Assembly (NCBI GenBank): GCA_013817245.1
Contig: JACDDA010000007.1
Span: forward strand, 81,111 to 145,110
DNA length: 64,000 bases
Direction: 5' to 3'
Source of the DNA: Gammaproteobacteria bacterium
GTDB taxonomy: Bacteria > Pseudomonadota > Gammaproteobacteria > HTCC5015
The position numbers and the translations under genes were made by a program. The notes below the pieces were generated by a model. That model did no database searches. It had not been told where the DNA came from and was given only the letters and a program-made list of their open reading frames with translations. Shown here piece by piece: positions 56,752 to 64,000 of the stretch; the stretch's first letter is position 1, and each line of letters starts with the position of its first letter.

Positions 56752-57240
56752 ATGCGTATTACTCAAAAACTAGCCATAGGTTTAGCTTGCGTTATTAGCT
56801 TTACAGCACTAAATGGTTTTGCCGTCACTAAAACCTACTTTGAACAGACCGTTTCTTTCGCGTTCGACGATGGTGGGGTACCCGGACGTAGCACCGGCGA
56901 TACTCTATATTTCGGCGCCATCTTCATTGATCAAGTCACAGGCGCGGTAAAAGGTAATAAACAAGCCGTGTGTAATACCGTCTACCAAGACCCAAGTAAC
57001 GGACATTTTTGGTCATGGTGTCATGAAGTGATTAATTGGGCGACGGGTGTGATGTATACACAAGGAATGTTCGATGAAATTGCCTACGAAAACTATCAAC
57101 CCGAAGATTTAGACATTATTGCTGGGTCAGGCAAATGCTTGGGCGCGACAGGTGTACAGCTCTTGCAACAAGTGCGTTTTCCGGATCAAGCCATCGCTAC
57201 TTTTGTAGTACCTAATCCGGCAGTAACCTGCCATTTATAA
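56752..57240 (+). CDS. secreted protein, possibly allene-oxide-cyclase-like barrel
   Basis: The 162-residue protein has a signal peptide ending GFAVT and GGAGAGG-type Shine-Dalgarno upstream. The mature part, FAFDDGGVPGRSTGDTLYFGAIFIDQVTGAVKGNKQAVCNTV, resembles the start of the AOC/dirigent-like barrel proteins of bacteria; later Cys (CNTV, WCHE, GKCL, TCHL) may form disulfides. The rest is unlike any family I know, so only the class is suggested. A MFS fragment lies upstream and the intact MFS gene converges on it. Confidence 0.5.
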   Translation: MRITQKLAIGLACVISFTALNGFAVTKTYFEQTVSFAFDDGGVPGRSTGDTLYFGAIFIDQVTGAVKGNKQAVCNTVYQDPSNGHFWSWCHEVINWATGVMYTQGMFDEIAYENYQPEDLDIIAGSGKCLGATGVQLLQQVRFPDQAIATFVVPNPAVTCHL

Positions 57241-57289
57241 TTATATTTCACTGCATTCATTTTAATTTACAACGGCATTGTAGTCACTG

Positions 57290-58534
57290 CTATTGCGACA
57301 ATGACTCCAGTGCCGTTTTTTGTGCTGCGTAACGATTAAACTGCCAAGCAACATGCATTAATAATAAAGTCACGACAACCATTACCCATAATGGCCAACT
57401 AAAAGCGTGAGTCCATTCGGCTAATGAACCAATCGCACTAGGGCCTGCGGCACCACCAATTTGTCCAAACGTAAAATACAAACCGCTAGCAGCACCAGCA
57501 TAACGAATGCCTACGCCGGGATATTCGATCAATAATAAAATAGTTAAAGGCATCAACGCGCTTTTAGCAACGCCTTGCAACACTAAGCCTGCATATAACC
57601 ATATCGAAACGTCTGCAAACAAAAACAAGGTTCCGCCGGCAGAAGCTAATAACGCAATTATTAATACCGCTAAACGTTTTTTCGCAGGCGTGTAATAAGG
57701 CACTAATAATGCACCGATCAAGCCGACAACAGTAGGCGCGGCAGACCAATAACCTGCCGCCACGTCTGTCATGCCGCGCAGTATCAAAATTTGTGGTAAC
57801 CAATTATTTAAACCGTGATTTAAAAATAAAATGCCCGCGCCTAACCACAAAATTCGTCGGACTTGCACATCACGCAATAATTGAATGTAGATTGCCGGTG
57901 TTGCAGGTGGGTGAACTATTTTTTTAGCTTGTGCGGTACGCACCATCGGCAGACGATATAGCAAAAACCACAACACGGCGGTGAGCAATGTAACAACGCA
58001 ATAGAACCACAAGACCGCGCGCCATTGATTATCTAACCACGGTAACAATACGGAATGCGTTAACGCTAAGGCTAAAGCTCCACCAAAAATAGGCGCAGAA
58101 ATATAAATACCAACGGCTAAGCCACGTTCAGAACTTTCAAACCACTGACCCACTAATTTTGGTGCACCCGATGACACTAAAGGTCCACCGACACCAAACA
58201 ACGCTACTGCTAAAAATAATTGCCAATCATTCGTGGCTAAAGCTCGACCTGCTGCTGACAGTGCGATTAATACACAAGCAAGTAATAAAGCGCGTTCTAC
58301 ACCCCAACGATCGACTATCCAGCCTGCGGGAATTGCAAATGGAATATACGCTATCAACCAAGCAGAAAAAATGAAACCCATGGTCGCAAGACCAACATTT
58401 AAATCCGTTGCAACGGCTGTCACTAAAGGCGCTAGCGATGCCATCACTAAACCAAAACAAACGTAGATCAACCACAAACCGGCTAGCATCCACCAGCGCA
58501 GCGCAGTACTGCGCATTCTTAACATAGATAACAT
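57290..58534 (-). CDS. MFS transporter
   Basis: The 414-residue protein has twelve predicted membrane segments and the loop GWIVDRWGVERALLL matching the MFS motif A, with a second, weaker one in the middle. The N-terminal pattern is nearest to CynX/NimT-like or sugar-phosphate-type transporters, but the substrate is not clear. Stop and start leave nine bases to the upstream M48 gene, so both are probably one transcript. A decayed partial copy lies at 56346. Confidence 0.85.
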   Translation of the reverse strand: MLSMLRMRSTALRWWMLAGLWLIYVCFGLVMASLAPLVTAVATDLNVGLATMGFIFSAWLIAYIPFAIPAGWIVDRWGVERALLLACVLIALSAAGRALATNDWQLFLAVALFGVGGPLVSSGAPKLVGQWFESSERGLAVGIYISAPIFGGALALALTHSVLLPWLDNQWRAVLWFYCVVTLLTAVLWFLLYRLPMVRTAQAKKIVHPPATPAIYIQLLRDVQVRRILWLGAGILFLNHGLNNWLPQILILRGMTDVAAGYWSAAPTVVGLIGALLVPYYTPAKKRLAVLIIALLASAGGTLFLFADVSIWLYAGLVLQGVAKSALMPLTILLLIEYPGVGIRYAGAASGLYFTFGQIGGAAGPSAIGSLAEWTHAFSWPLWVMVVVTLLLMHVAWQFNRYAAQKTALESLSQ

Positions 58535-58543
58535 TAGGGAAAA

Positions 58544-61291
58544 TTAAGTAGCTAACTGATTTTTTGCAGGAGCAGTAGTCGACATCAACGCAGGAATGCC
58601 TGCAGATTGTTCAACACGTTCACATAACATAGACAGATCACCTAACAATTTCAAATAAAAGAAACGCATACCATGCAACAAAGAATCCGCCATTACTACC
58701 GCTTGAGCGACTGAAAGTTTACGCGCATCTAGCGTAATATCACCCATACGCGCTCGCAAGAAACGTTCGAGCGTAGGATATTCTAAATTATATTGCCCCA
58801 ACATGATGTGTGACGCTTGCGTTAACACAGTATCCACTTCTGCACACAATTGTCGTGTTAAGGTTTGTAAACTGCGACCAATTCGGTTGCGCTCGACTTG
58901 TAGCAAGTCCTGACTTAAAGCCAAAATACTTGAAATCGTTTGTAATTCAATTAAACGTTCGCGCTCAGTCGCCATGCTATTTAATACTTTTAACAACCAT
59001 CGCGCAGATTTTGCTTCTGCTTGATCCATACGCGCTATAGCAAAATGAATTCGGCGAGTGAATAATAAATCCATCGCTGATAATACTTCAGAGCGTAACA
59101 CTTGATGCTCAGTTACTTCTATCGCACGTTTCATAATAGGAATCGCGCTGCCTTGAAAACCATACGCTTCTAAGTCAATGTCAACATCGCGTTCTACCAA
59201 CAATAAACCCGTGTGCATTTTCCCTAAGCGTTGCAGTTGTTGTTCAAAATGGGTGAGAGCATTACGAAACTCTGGCTGACGACGACGAATCTCATCGACC
59301 TGTGCGGATAAATGCATATGCGAGGCTAAGCCAGGTTCACTTAAACGCATAAAACGCATGCTGGTAAATAAGGAGCCAAAATAAGTTTTTAATGCCGACT
59401 CCGCACGACGGCGCGTGTCGTAATGCGCGAGTAAATCACGATAGGGTTTAACGCAACGTGCGATGTCATCCAAATTTTGCGCGACATAACCGCGCAACGT
59501 TACATCACGACACAAATTATCAAAGCCAGGCAACAAATTACGAACGGGGTAATCGGCGACAAAAATTCCTGGTGAATTTAACTTACGCGCTTGCTGCAAG
59601 CGATGATGATGCGCGGGATGTGCAAGCCAAGGTGTATAGCGTAATTTTGCTTCGCGAATCTGCAACACTTGGTCAGACGTTAGCTCTTGATACTGATCAA
59701 CCACGGCTTGCGGAATATCATCTAATAAACGCCGTTCTTTCCACGCGGCTTGATTAATCATTTCTACTGCCGCATGTGCGTGTAATAATTTACGTAATTC
59801 AAATGCAACTTCTTCAAACGTGGCGCTGCCCACCATGTGAATCGCCATTCGATCGGCTGCCAATTCCATTTGCCGCAAGGTCAAACGATTACTCAGTGAC
59901 ACCATCCAAAATAATGCGCGCAACCATAATCGTACTAATAGAATACCCGCAGCAATAATCCGCAAACACGCTCTTACCAAAAAGTTATGCGCATTGCGTA
60001 AACCTTTAGCCAAATACTCATCCCATGCATCATGTTGATAAATACATTTATCCAACCACGCCATAACGCGGTTTGATAATACATAGGTGAATAAAGCATA
60101 AGATGAACGTGCATGACCTAATTCATGTGCTAATACACAGACCAGCTGTTTTGCATTAAACGCGGCAATTAATGGCATACCTATCGTCAATACCGTTTTG
60201 CGGCGCCACAAACCTGTCCACCCAGCCGCTAAACTCATGCGCGCATCAATCTCGGCATTGACATGAATTTCCGCAGGATATTCAACACCTAAAGAATCAC
60301 ACAAGGATTCGACTAGTTCAAAAAAAGGCCGATAACGCAAACGATCTAAACTACGAGGTTCCAATAAAGACACTTTCACAAATAAAGGTTTTAATAAAAA
60401 CAAAGTTGCACAGAACGGCACAATAATAAAAACGAGGCTATAGGCAATTATTAAAAGACTATTAGCATTTTGCAGCCACTCAGAAAACTGACTCATGCCC
60501 CATATCGTAAGTGCGGCCGCGCCTAATAAAGTAGAAAAATAAAATAGCGGCGCTACCAAAGCAATCGCCGAGCTTAACCACAAGACCGCACTATAATGCG
60601 CACTCATACTAGGGTTAGGTAAAGACGCGTTTAGTCCCCGCTCACTAGATGCTGCGGGTTGAATGGTTTCATTCACTGTTTCGTTGAGCGCGCTGCTCAT
60701 ATTAGGCGCCGTATTTTCAGCGCGGTTTGCTACAGGTGGATTTGTTTCCTCTGGATTCCGCTCGGGATTCGTCTGTGAATTCATCTCTCGATTAATCTGA
60801 CGTTTATTATCAGCACCGGAAGGTTTATTTGTGGTCGCATTTAATAAAGATTTGGGTGCATGCATCGTCACGCGTGACATGCCCATCGTTTCGGTGGAAT
60901 GAATTGAAGAATCCACTACTGCATCAATTACTGGCACACCAAACTGAGTTTTGTGCATGCTGACACGCGCCATTGCAACATCAACAACAGGTGACGCTTG
61001 AGGTTTTTTAGGAAGATTAGATCGCGGTGCAGGTGCCAGATTAGCTTGGTTATTTTTAACCACGCGTACGCTTAACATTGCGCCGGCTTCATGAAATTGT
61101 TTTTGAAAACGTAAAGCAGTATCACGATCAACATCGCGCCGCACAATGACTTCTGCACCGCTCATTAATTTGGCGATCACAGTATCGGTTAAATTCAATT
61201 GGCTTTTAAAACGGCGACGCACTTCTTCGTACGTAAAGCCATCGCGCATGCGCCCAGCAAACAGCAGCGTAAACCGTGTTGATTGATTCAT
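58544..61291 (-). CDS. large membrane M48 zinc metalloprotease
   Basis: The 915-residue protein starts with a short module (RFTLLFAGRMRDGF...FKSQLNLTDTVIAKLMSGAEVIVRRDV to about residue 75) like the N-terminal domain heading many gammaproteobacterial membrane proteins, then a low-complexity linker (Asn/Pro/Thr/Glu), two TM segments (about 230-305), and an HtpX/Ste24-like protease: AHELGHA near 388 and the third ligand in RQMELAADRMA. The C-terminal 300 residues are helical. Substrate unknown; membrane proteostasis is likely. ATG 61291 is preferred to TTG 61300. It is followed by the MFS gene. Confidence 0.85.
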   Translation of the reverse strand: MNQSTRFTLLFAGRMRDGFTYEEVRRRFKSQLNLTDTVIAKLMSGAEVIVRRDVDRDTALRFQKQFHEAGAMLSVRVVKNNQANLAPAPRSNLPKKPQASPVVDVAMARVSMHKTQFGVPVIDAVVDSSIHSTETMGMSRVTMHAPKSLLNATTNKPSGADNKRQINREMNSQTNPERNPEETNPPVANRAENTAPNMSSALNETVNETIQPAASSERGLNASLPNPSMSAHYSAVLWLSSAIALVAPLFYFSTLLGAAALTIWGMSQFSEWLQNANSLLIIAYSLVFIIVPFCATLFLLKPLFVKVSLLEPRSLDRLRYRPFFELVESLCDSLGVEYPAEIHVNAEIDARMSLAAGWTGLWRRKTVLTIGMPLIAAFNAKQLVCVLAHELGHARSSYALFTYVLSNRVMAWLDKCIYQHDAWDEYLAKGLRNAHNFLVRACLRIIAAGILLVRLWLRALFWMVSLSNRLTLRQMELAADRMAIHMVGSATFEEVAFELRKLLHAHAAVEMINQAAWKERRLLDDIPQAVVDQYQELTSDQVLQIREAKLRYTPWLAHPAHHHRLQQARKLNSPGIFVADYPVRNLLPGFDNLCRDVTLRGYVAQNLDDIARCVKPYRDLLAHYDTRRRAESALKTYFGSLFTSMRFMRLSEPGLASHMHLSAQVDEIRRRQPEFRNALTHFEQQLQRLGKMHTGLLLVERDVDIDLEAYGFQGSAIPIMKRAIEVTEHQVLRSEVLSAMDLLFTRRIHFAIARMDQAEAKSARWLLKVLNSMATERERLIELQTISSILALSQDLLQVERNRIGRSLQTLTRQLCAEVDTVLTQASHIMLGQYNLEYPTLERFLRARMGDITLDARKLSVAQAVVMADSLLHGMRFFYLKLLGDLSMLCERVEQSAGIPALMSTTAPAKNQLAT

Positions 61292-61300
61292 CGTCTCCAA

Positions 61301-62078
61301 GCCTTACGTCAGTCAATAATTTCATTGTTCATTCGGTACCCACATACCAAATGATCAATGTCTACGTGCTAAAACTGCTAGCCTAGAATGAATAGCTAAC
61401 GTTGTATTTTACCAACTTTAATATTCTTCCTGCACGCATATATATAGTGTGGCACTGATTCTAAGCTATCGACGTCTTAGGTGATAGCTACAACACCAGC
61501 GCCTCTCTATTACTAGTTATTTAATGAACAGAATGCAAGCTTTATCGACGATTAATCAACGTTCCGCTCAAACGAGTATTATTAATAACTTATTAATATA
61601 AGTAAGTCTGATAGACCACACTCAACCAGCAATAACAGAGCGCTATCCTACGCGCAGCCTTGTCGATTTGCACAATCCATAATCTCTATGAATTAAATTA
61701 CTAACACCGTCAAACCAATGCCAACACCTAGGAATGCATCGGCTAATATGGCACTACCAGAGTTACCTAACACTGGCCAAAAAGCACCCCTTCACTCTGC
61801 CAATGCGCGTTTTGTTAATGACATGGTTTGCCCCTTAATTCACGTTATAAAAAATATTAAAAGCGCTGCTAATAATAAATACGCAATATCGAATCGATCG
61901 AATTAATAACATTTTAATACCGGTAAAATCACTCGCACGGATTTATACGTGGCAATACTGTATGCGTTATCAAATAAGTTTATACAAGCTGAATTAAGGC
62001 AATAATGCTCATCACACCCGATATTGCTTTGCTCAAGCCAGATTGGCGCGCTAGAATGAATGCCCAACAGACAAATGT
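61301..62078. other. long AT-rich intergenic region, mostly decayed
   Basis: About 780 bases without a supported gene. A possible minus-strand relic lies at 61693-61824. The ATTATTAATAACTTATTAATATAAG tract near 61580-61610 is AT-rich and repetitive; its use is unknown. No RNA gene was seen. Confidence 0.4.
61693..61824 (-). pseudogene. possible remnant of a small hydrophobic protein
   Basis: A strong AAGGGG is followed by ATG 61824 and 44 codons reading MSLTKRALAE, then a TGA, then RGAFWPVLGNSGSA and ILADAFLGVGIGLTVLVI with a Gly-rich hydrophobic end. A second hydrophobic stretch (AYLLLAALLIFFIT) precedes it in the same strand. It is either a decayed small membrane protein or a coincidence. 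No family recognised. Confidence 0.25.
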
Positions 62079-62087
62079 ATGATGTTT

Positions 62088-62279
62088 ATGCAACGCAAAA
62101 TTATCAGCTTTCATCAAGACGCAGACAAACATTGGACCGCTACCCTAGACTGCGGCCATACACAACATGTGCGACACAATCCGCCTTGGCAAAATAGACC
62201 GTGGATCCTGCACGCACAAACACGTGAAAAACACATAGGCAAAACCTTAAACTGTCGACTGTGCGAAGCACCACAATAA
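62088..62279 (+). CDS. DUF3565 protein
   Basis: The 63-residue protein reads MQRKIISFHQDADKHWTATL, DCGHTQHVRHNPPWQNRPW and LNCRLCE, the DUF3565 pattern. The Cys/His arrangement (DCGH, CRLC) suggests a single zinc-binding element. No function is established. ATGs at 62079 and 62082 are also in frame. It lies 19 bases before the FAH-family gene and may be cotranscribed. Confidence 0.82.
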   Translation: MQRKIISFHQDADKHWTATLDCGHTQHVRHNPPWQNRPWILHAQTREKHIGKTLNCRLCEAPQ

Positions 62280-62298
62280 TCTATCGCAAACATTACTC

Positions 62299-63081
62299 AT
62301 GCGCGTAACCAAAAATTTTGTACGCTACCGCGATACTCACACTATCCATTGCGGTCTATTAAACGACGACATCATTGCCGAACTCAGTAGTGAATTATTT
62401 GATCCGCAACATACCTTCAGCGGACGCCAATTAAAATTAGCCGACGTACAATTACTTGCACCCTGCCAACCATCAAAAGTTATTGCCGTCGGCTTAAATT
62501 ATCGCAGCCATATCGGCAATATGCAGACACCAGAATATCCGGGCTTATTCGCCAAATATCCCACCTGCATTATCGGTAACAACGCAGCGATCATCATGCC
62601 CGATGATGCCGAAAGCCTGCACTACGAAGGCGAACTGGTAGTCGTCATCGGTAAAGAAGCTAAAAACATTACACCTGCACAAGCGAAAGATTTTATTTTC
62701 GGCGTCACCGCGGGCAACGACGTGAGCGAACGGCACTGGCAACGCAATGACATGCAATGGTTTCGCGCAAAAGGCAGCGATACCTTTGGCCCCATCGGCC
62801 CGGTGATTACCCAAGGCTTAAATTACAATCAATTAAATTTAACGACACGACTAAACGGCGAAATAAAACAACACGCCAATACTTCAGAATTAATTTTTGA
62901 TGTGGATTATTTAGTTAGCTACATCAGTCGTTACGTCACCTTAGTACCCGGCGATGTTATTTTTACCGGCACACCGGGCAGAACATCGCGAATGGCGATT
63001 GATGATGTAGTTGAAGTAGAACTGGAAGGTGTTGGTACTCTGCGCAATAGTATTGAACGTGTGGCATTACACGTATACTAA
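62299..63081 (+). CDS. fumarylacetoacetate hydrolase (FAH) family protein
   Basis: The 260-residue protein has the FAH fold: VIAVGLNYRSHI, YEGELVVVIGKEAKNI with metal-binding Glu residues, GVTAGNDVSERHWQ, and PGDVIFTGTPGR. Family members hydrolyse or decarboxylate acylpyruvates, oxaloacetate or related compounds; exact substrate cannot be told. The NYRSH and DVSER motifs hold metal ligands and the catalytic His. No pathway partner is near. Confidence 0.85.
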   Translation: MRVTKNFVRYRDTHTIHCGLLNDDIIAELSSELFDPQHTFSGRQLKLADVQLLAPCQPSKVIAVGLNYRSHIGNMQTPEYPGLFAKYPTCIIGNNAAIIMPDDAESLHYEGELVVVIGKEAKNITPAQAKDFIFGVTAGNDVSERHWQRNDMQWFRAKGSDTFGPIGPVITQGLNYNQLNLTTRLNGEIKQHANTSELIFDVDYLVSYISRYVTLVPGDVIFTGTPGRTSRMAIDDVVEVELEGVGTLRNSIERVALHVY

Positions 63082-63131
63082 ACATATAAAAACTAGATCT
63101 AATAGCCAGCTATATACTTCACCACAGATTT

Positions 63132-63580
63132 ATGAAAAAAATATGTTTTTTTGTTTTACGATCATTCGCGACAATGGCATTCATATACTTTTCCATAATT
63201 AGCGGCTACTCATATCCGGCTATTTTATGTGGCTTTGCTGGAGGCGCAATAGAATTAGGCTTTATCTAGATACATGCTAATCACATAAACTCGAATACCC
63301 CCAACAAAAATATTTTCGCGAAATATTTAATTTAGAAATAGACAATAAACGCATATCAATATCATCTAAAAATGGGAACACAAAAAATTCATGGGGCTAT
63401 TTCCACAAATTCAAGGAAAATAAAAATTATCTATTGCTGCATTATTCTGACGCCTTGTTTTTAATAATTCCGACAGAACAAATCACTCCAGACGCTTTGA
63501 ATTTTTTGAACGAAAAATACAGACCATTGCGACAATGTTTAATGCAGAGGGTGGCACGATTTAAATCACAACCGATTTAA
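63132..63580 (+). pseudogene. broken YcxB-like gene
   Basis: An ATG at 63132 begins 45 residues with one hydrophobic stretch (MAFIYFSIISGY...GGAIEL) and stops at TAG 63269. In another frame, from about 63285 to TAA 63580, comes LEYPQQKYFREIF, IDNKRISISSKNG, NYLLLHYSDALFLIIPTEQI and NEKYRPL, which I recognise as the soluble C-terminal domain of YcxB-like membrane proteins. The two parts fit one gene interrupted by a frameshift or small deletion near 63269-63285, with the second transmembrane helix largely lost. Confidence 0.65.
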
Positions 63581-63836
63581 TCTGCCGACAAAATGAATAG
63601 CGAAAAATTAACGCCCGATATCATAAAATTAATTTTCAATATCGAATATATGAATATATTATCAGTTACATCAACCCCTATGCTGGCAGAGCATATATTT
63701 ACTTGCTACTGCAAAATTTAATTAAACATACAAAAAACTTTTCTTGGGGCCATCGTAAAAAATTACGCCTTTGCCAACACATTAATTAGATGAAAAACAT
63801 AAATTATAGACAAATAAAAGCCGTCAGCTTAGGCAA
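63581..63836. other. AT-rich intergenic stretch
   Basis: No gene or RNA is supported. It has AT-rich palindromic pieces around ATATCGAATATAT (about 63639) and probably is decayed DNA between the YcxB relic and the acyltransferase gene. Confidence 0.35.
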
Positions 63837-64000
63837 TCATTTCAAAAACAGTGTGTCAAATTCCCCTGAGCGATTTAGCTTTTCCCAGAAAAGTCTTGCG
63901 CCAAGTTCGGTCCAGTGATTTTGATCAAAATACATAAAATCTCCATCAACATAAAACTGACAGCCATCCAAACAAAAAACTTCATTCACATCAACATAAA
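63837..64000 (-). CDS. C-terminal end of an acyltransferase with SGNH domain (partial)
   Basis: The minus-strand frame enters the window at 64000 and ends with TGA at 63837-63839. It reads EVFCLDGCQFYVDGDF and YFDQNHWTELGARLFW, the last DxxH block of SGNH-type domains fused to membrane acyltransferases of the OafA/YrhL kind, which O-acetylate cell-surface polysaccharides. Only about 53 residues are present, so the acyltransferase part is inferred from the family, not seen. Confidence 0.65.
   Translation of the reverse strand, partial: YVDVNEVFCLDGCQFYVDGDFMYFDQNHWTELGARLFWEKLNRSGEFDTLFLK

Noticed and set aside
61718..61906. 62-residue plus-strand open frame
   Set aside because: No Shine-Dalgarno, low-complexity Asn/Ala composition, and the opposite strand looks at least as coding-like.
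1..64000. tRNA or rRNA genes
   Set aside because: I looked for T-loop GTTCRA patterns and stems on both strands and found no cloverleaf or rRNA motif.

Overview
The window is a stretch of a moderately AT-rich gammaproteobacterial chromosome, read from gene content: CysB-type LysR regulator, PhoP/PhoQ-like pair, CysG fusion, SlyD with a His-rich tail, Pol IV ending in a clamp-binding QLQLF motif, and non-IscR, free-living style biosynthesis. I cannot name the genus. No rRNA, tRNA, phage, transposase or CRISPR array was found.

Layout. 1-8 kb: end of a patatin-like phospholipase, a lipoprotein hydrolase, a small membrane protein, AlkB-like dioxygenase, exported methyltransferase-like protein, DinB, DUF547, NRDE/TANGO2 protein, NDH-2. 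8.2-11.7 kb: sulfur assimilation part 1 (sat, sulfite reductase hemoprotein, DUF934). 11.8-14.6 kb: a ParE-type toxin-antitoxin pair and an accessory zone full of structured intergenic repeats. 14.6-18.7 kb: SIMPL protein, cysB, APS-type cysH, cysG (sulfur assimilation part 2). 18.7-28.3 kb: cobalamin block (adenosyltransferase, BtuB-like receptor under a cobalamin riboswitch, BtuD, BtuC, BtuF, MetH). 28.4-32.7 kb: FadL-like porin, Nudix, TtcA, citrate synthase. 33.1-38 kb: CHASE2 Ser/Thr kinase facing a 17-repeat Sel1 protein. 38.2-38.5 kb: another copy of the structured repeat. 38.9-46.3 kb: diguanylate cyclase, a CdsA-like/PlsC-like pair with degenerate active sites, MsrA, SlyD, PhoP/PhoQ-like system. 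46.3-50.5 kb: GST, a decayed exported protein with a 6-base microsatellite, exported MsrB/MsrA, orphan HicB-like protein, small secreted protein, thioesterase, HisI. 50.6-55.2 kb: complete branched-chain amino-acid type ABC operon. 55.3-64 kb: LPP20-like lipoprotein, MFS gene fragment, secreted protein, MFS transporter, large M48 protease, decayed DNA, DUF3565, FAH-family enzyme, broken YcxB-like gene and the end of an SGNH-type acyltransferase.

How genes work together. Sat, APS reductase (two Cys pairs typical of the 4Fe-4S enzyme, so no APS kinase is needed), CysI, and CysG (siroheme for CysI) form a coherent assimilatory sulfate pathway under CysB; sat and cysH share an unusual promoter-leader motif. 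The B12 block imports cobalamin, adenosylates it and feeds MetH, joining sulfur assimilation to methionine. Two MsrA and one MsrB repair oxidised methionine in cytoplasm and envelope.

Best candidate for something undescribed: a modular intergenic repeat family (about 12374-12850, 12959-13000, 13965-14259, 38181-38474) whose copies fold into successive hairpins that show GGA in the loop, several with the ACAGGGATGT/CAGGATG sequence known from CsrA-binding RNAs, plus a palindrome in which two base pairs have changed in a compensatory way between copies. I infer a dispersed CsrA-sponge-like RNA or structured repeat family; transcription cannot be judged from sequence.
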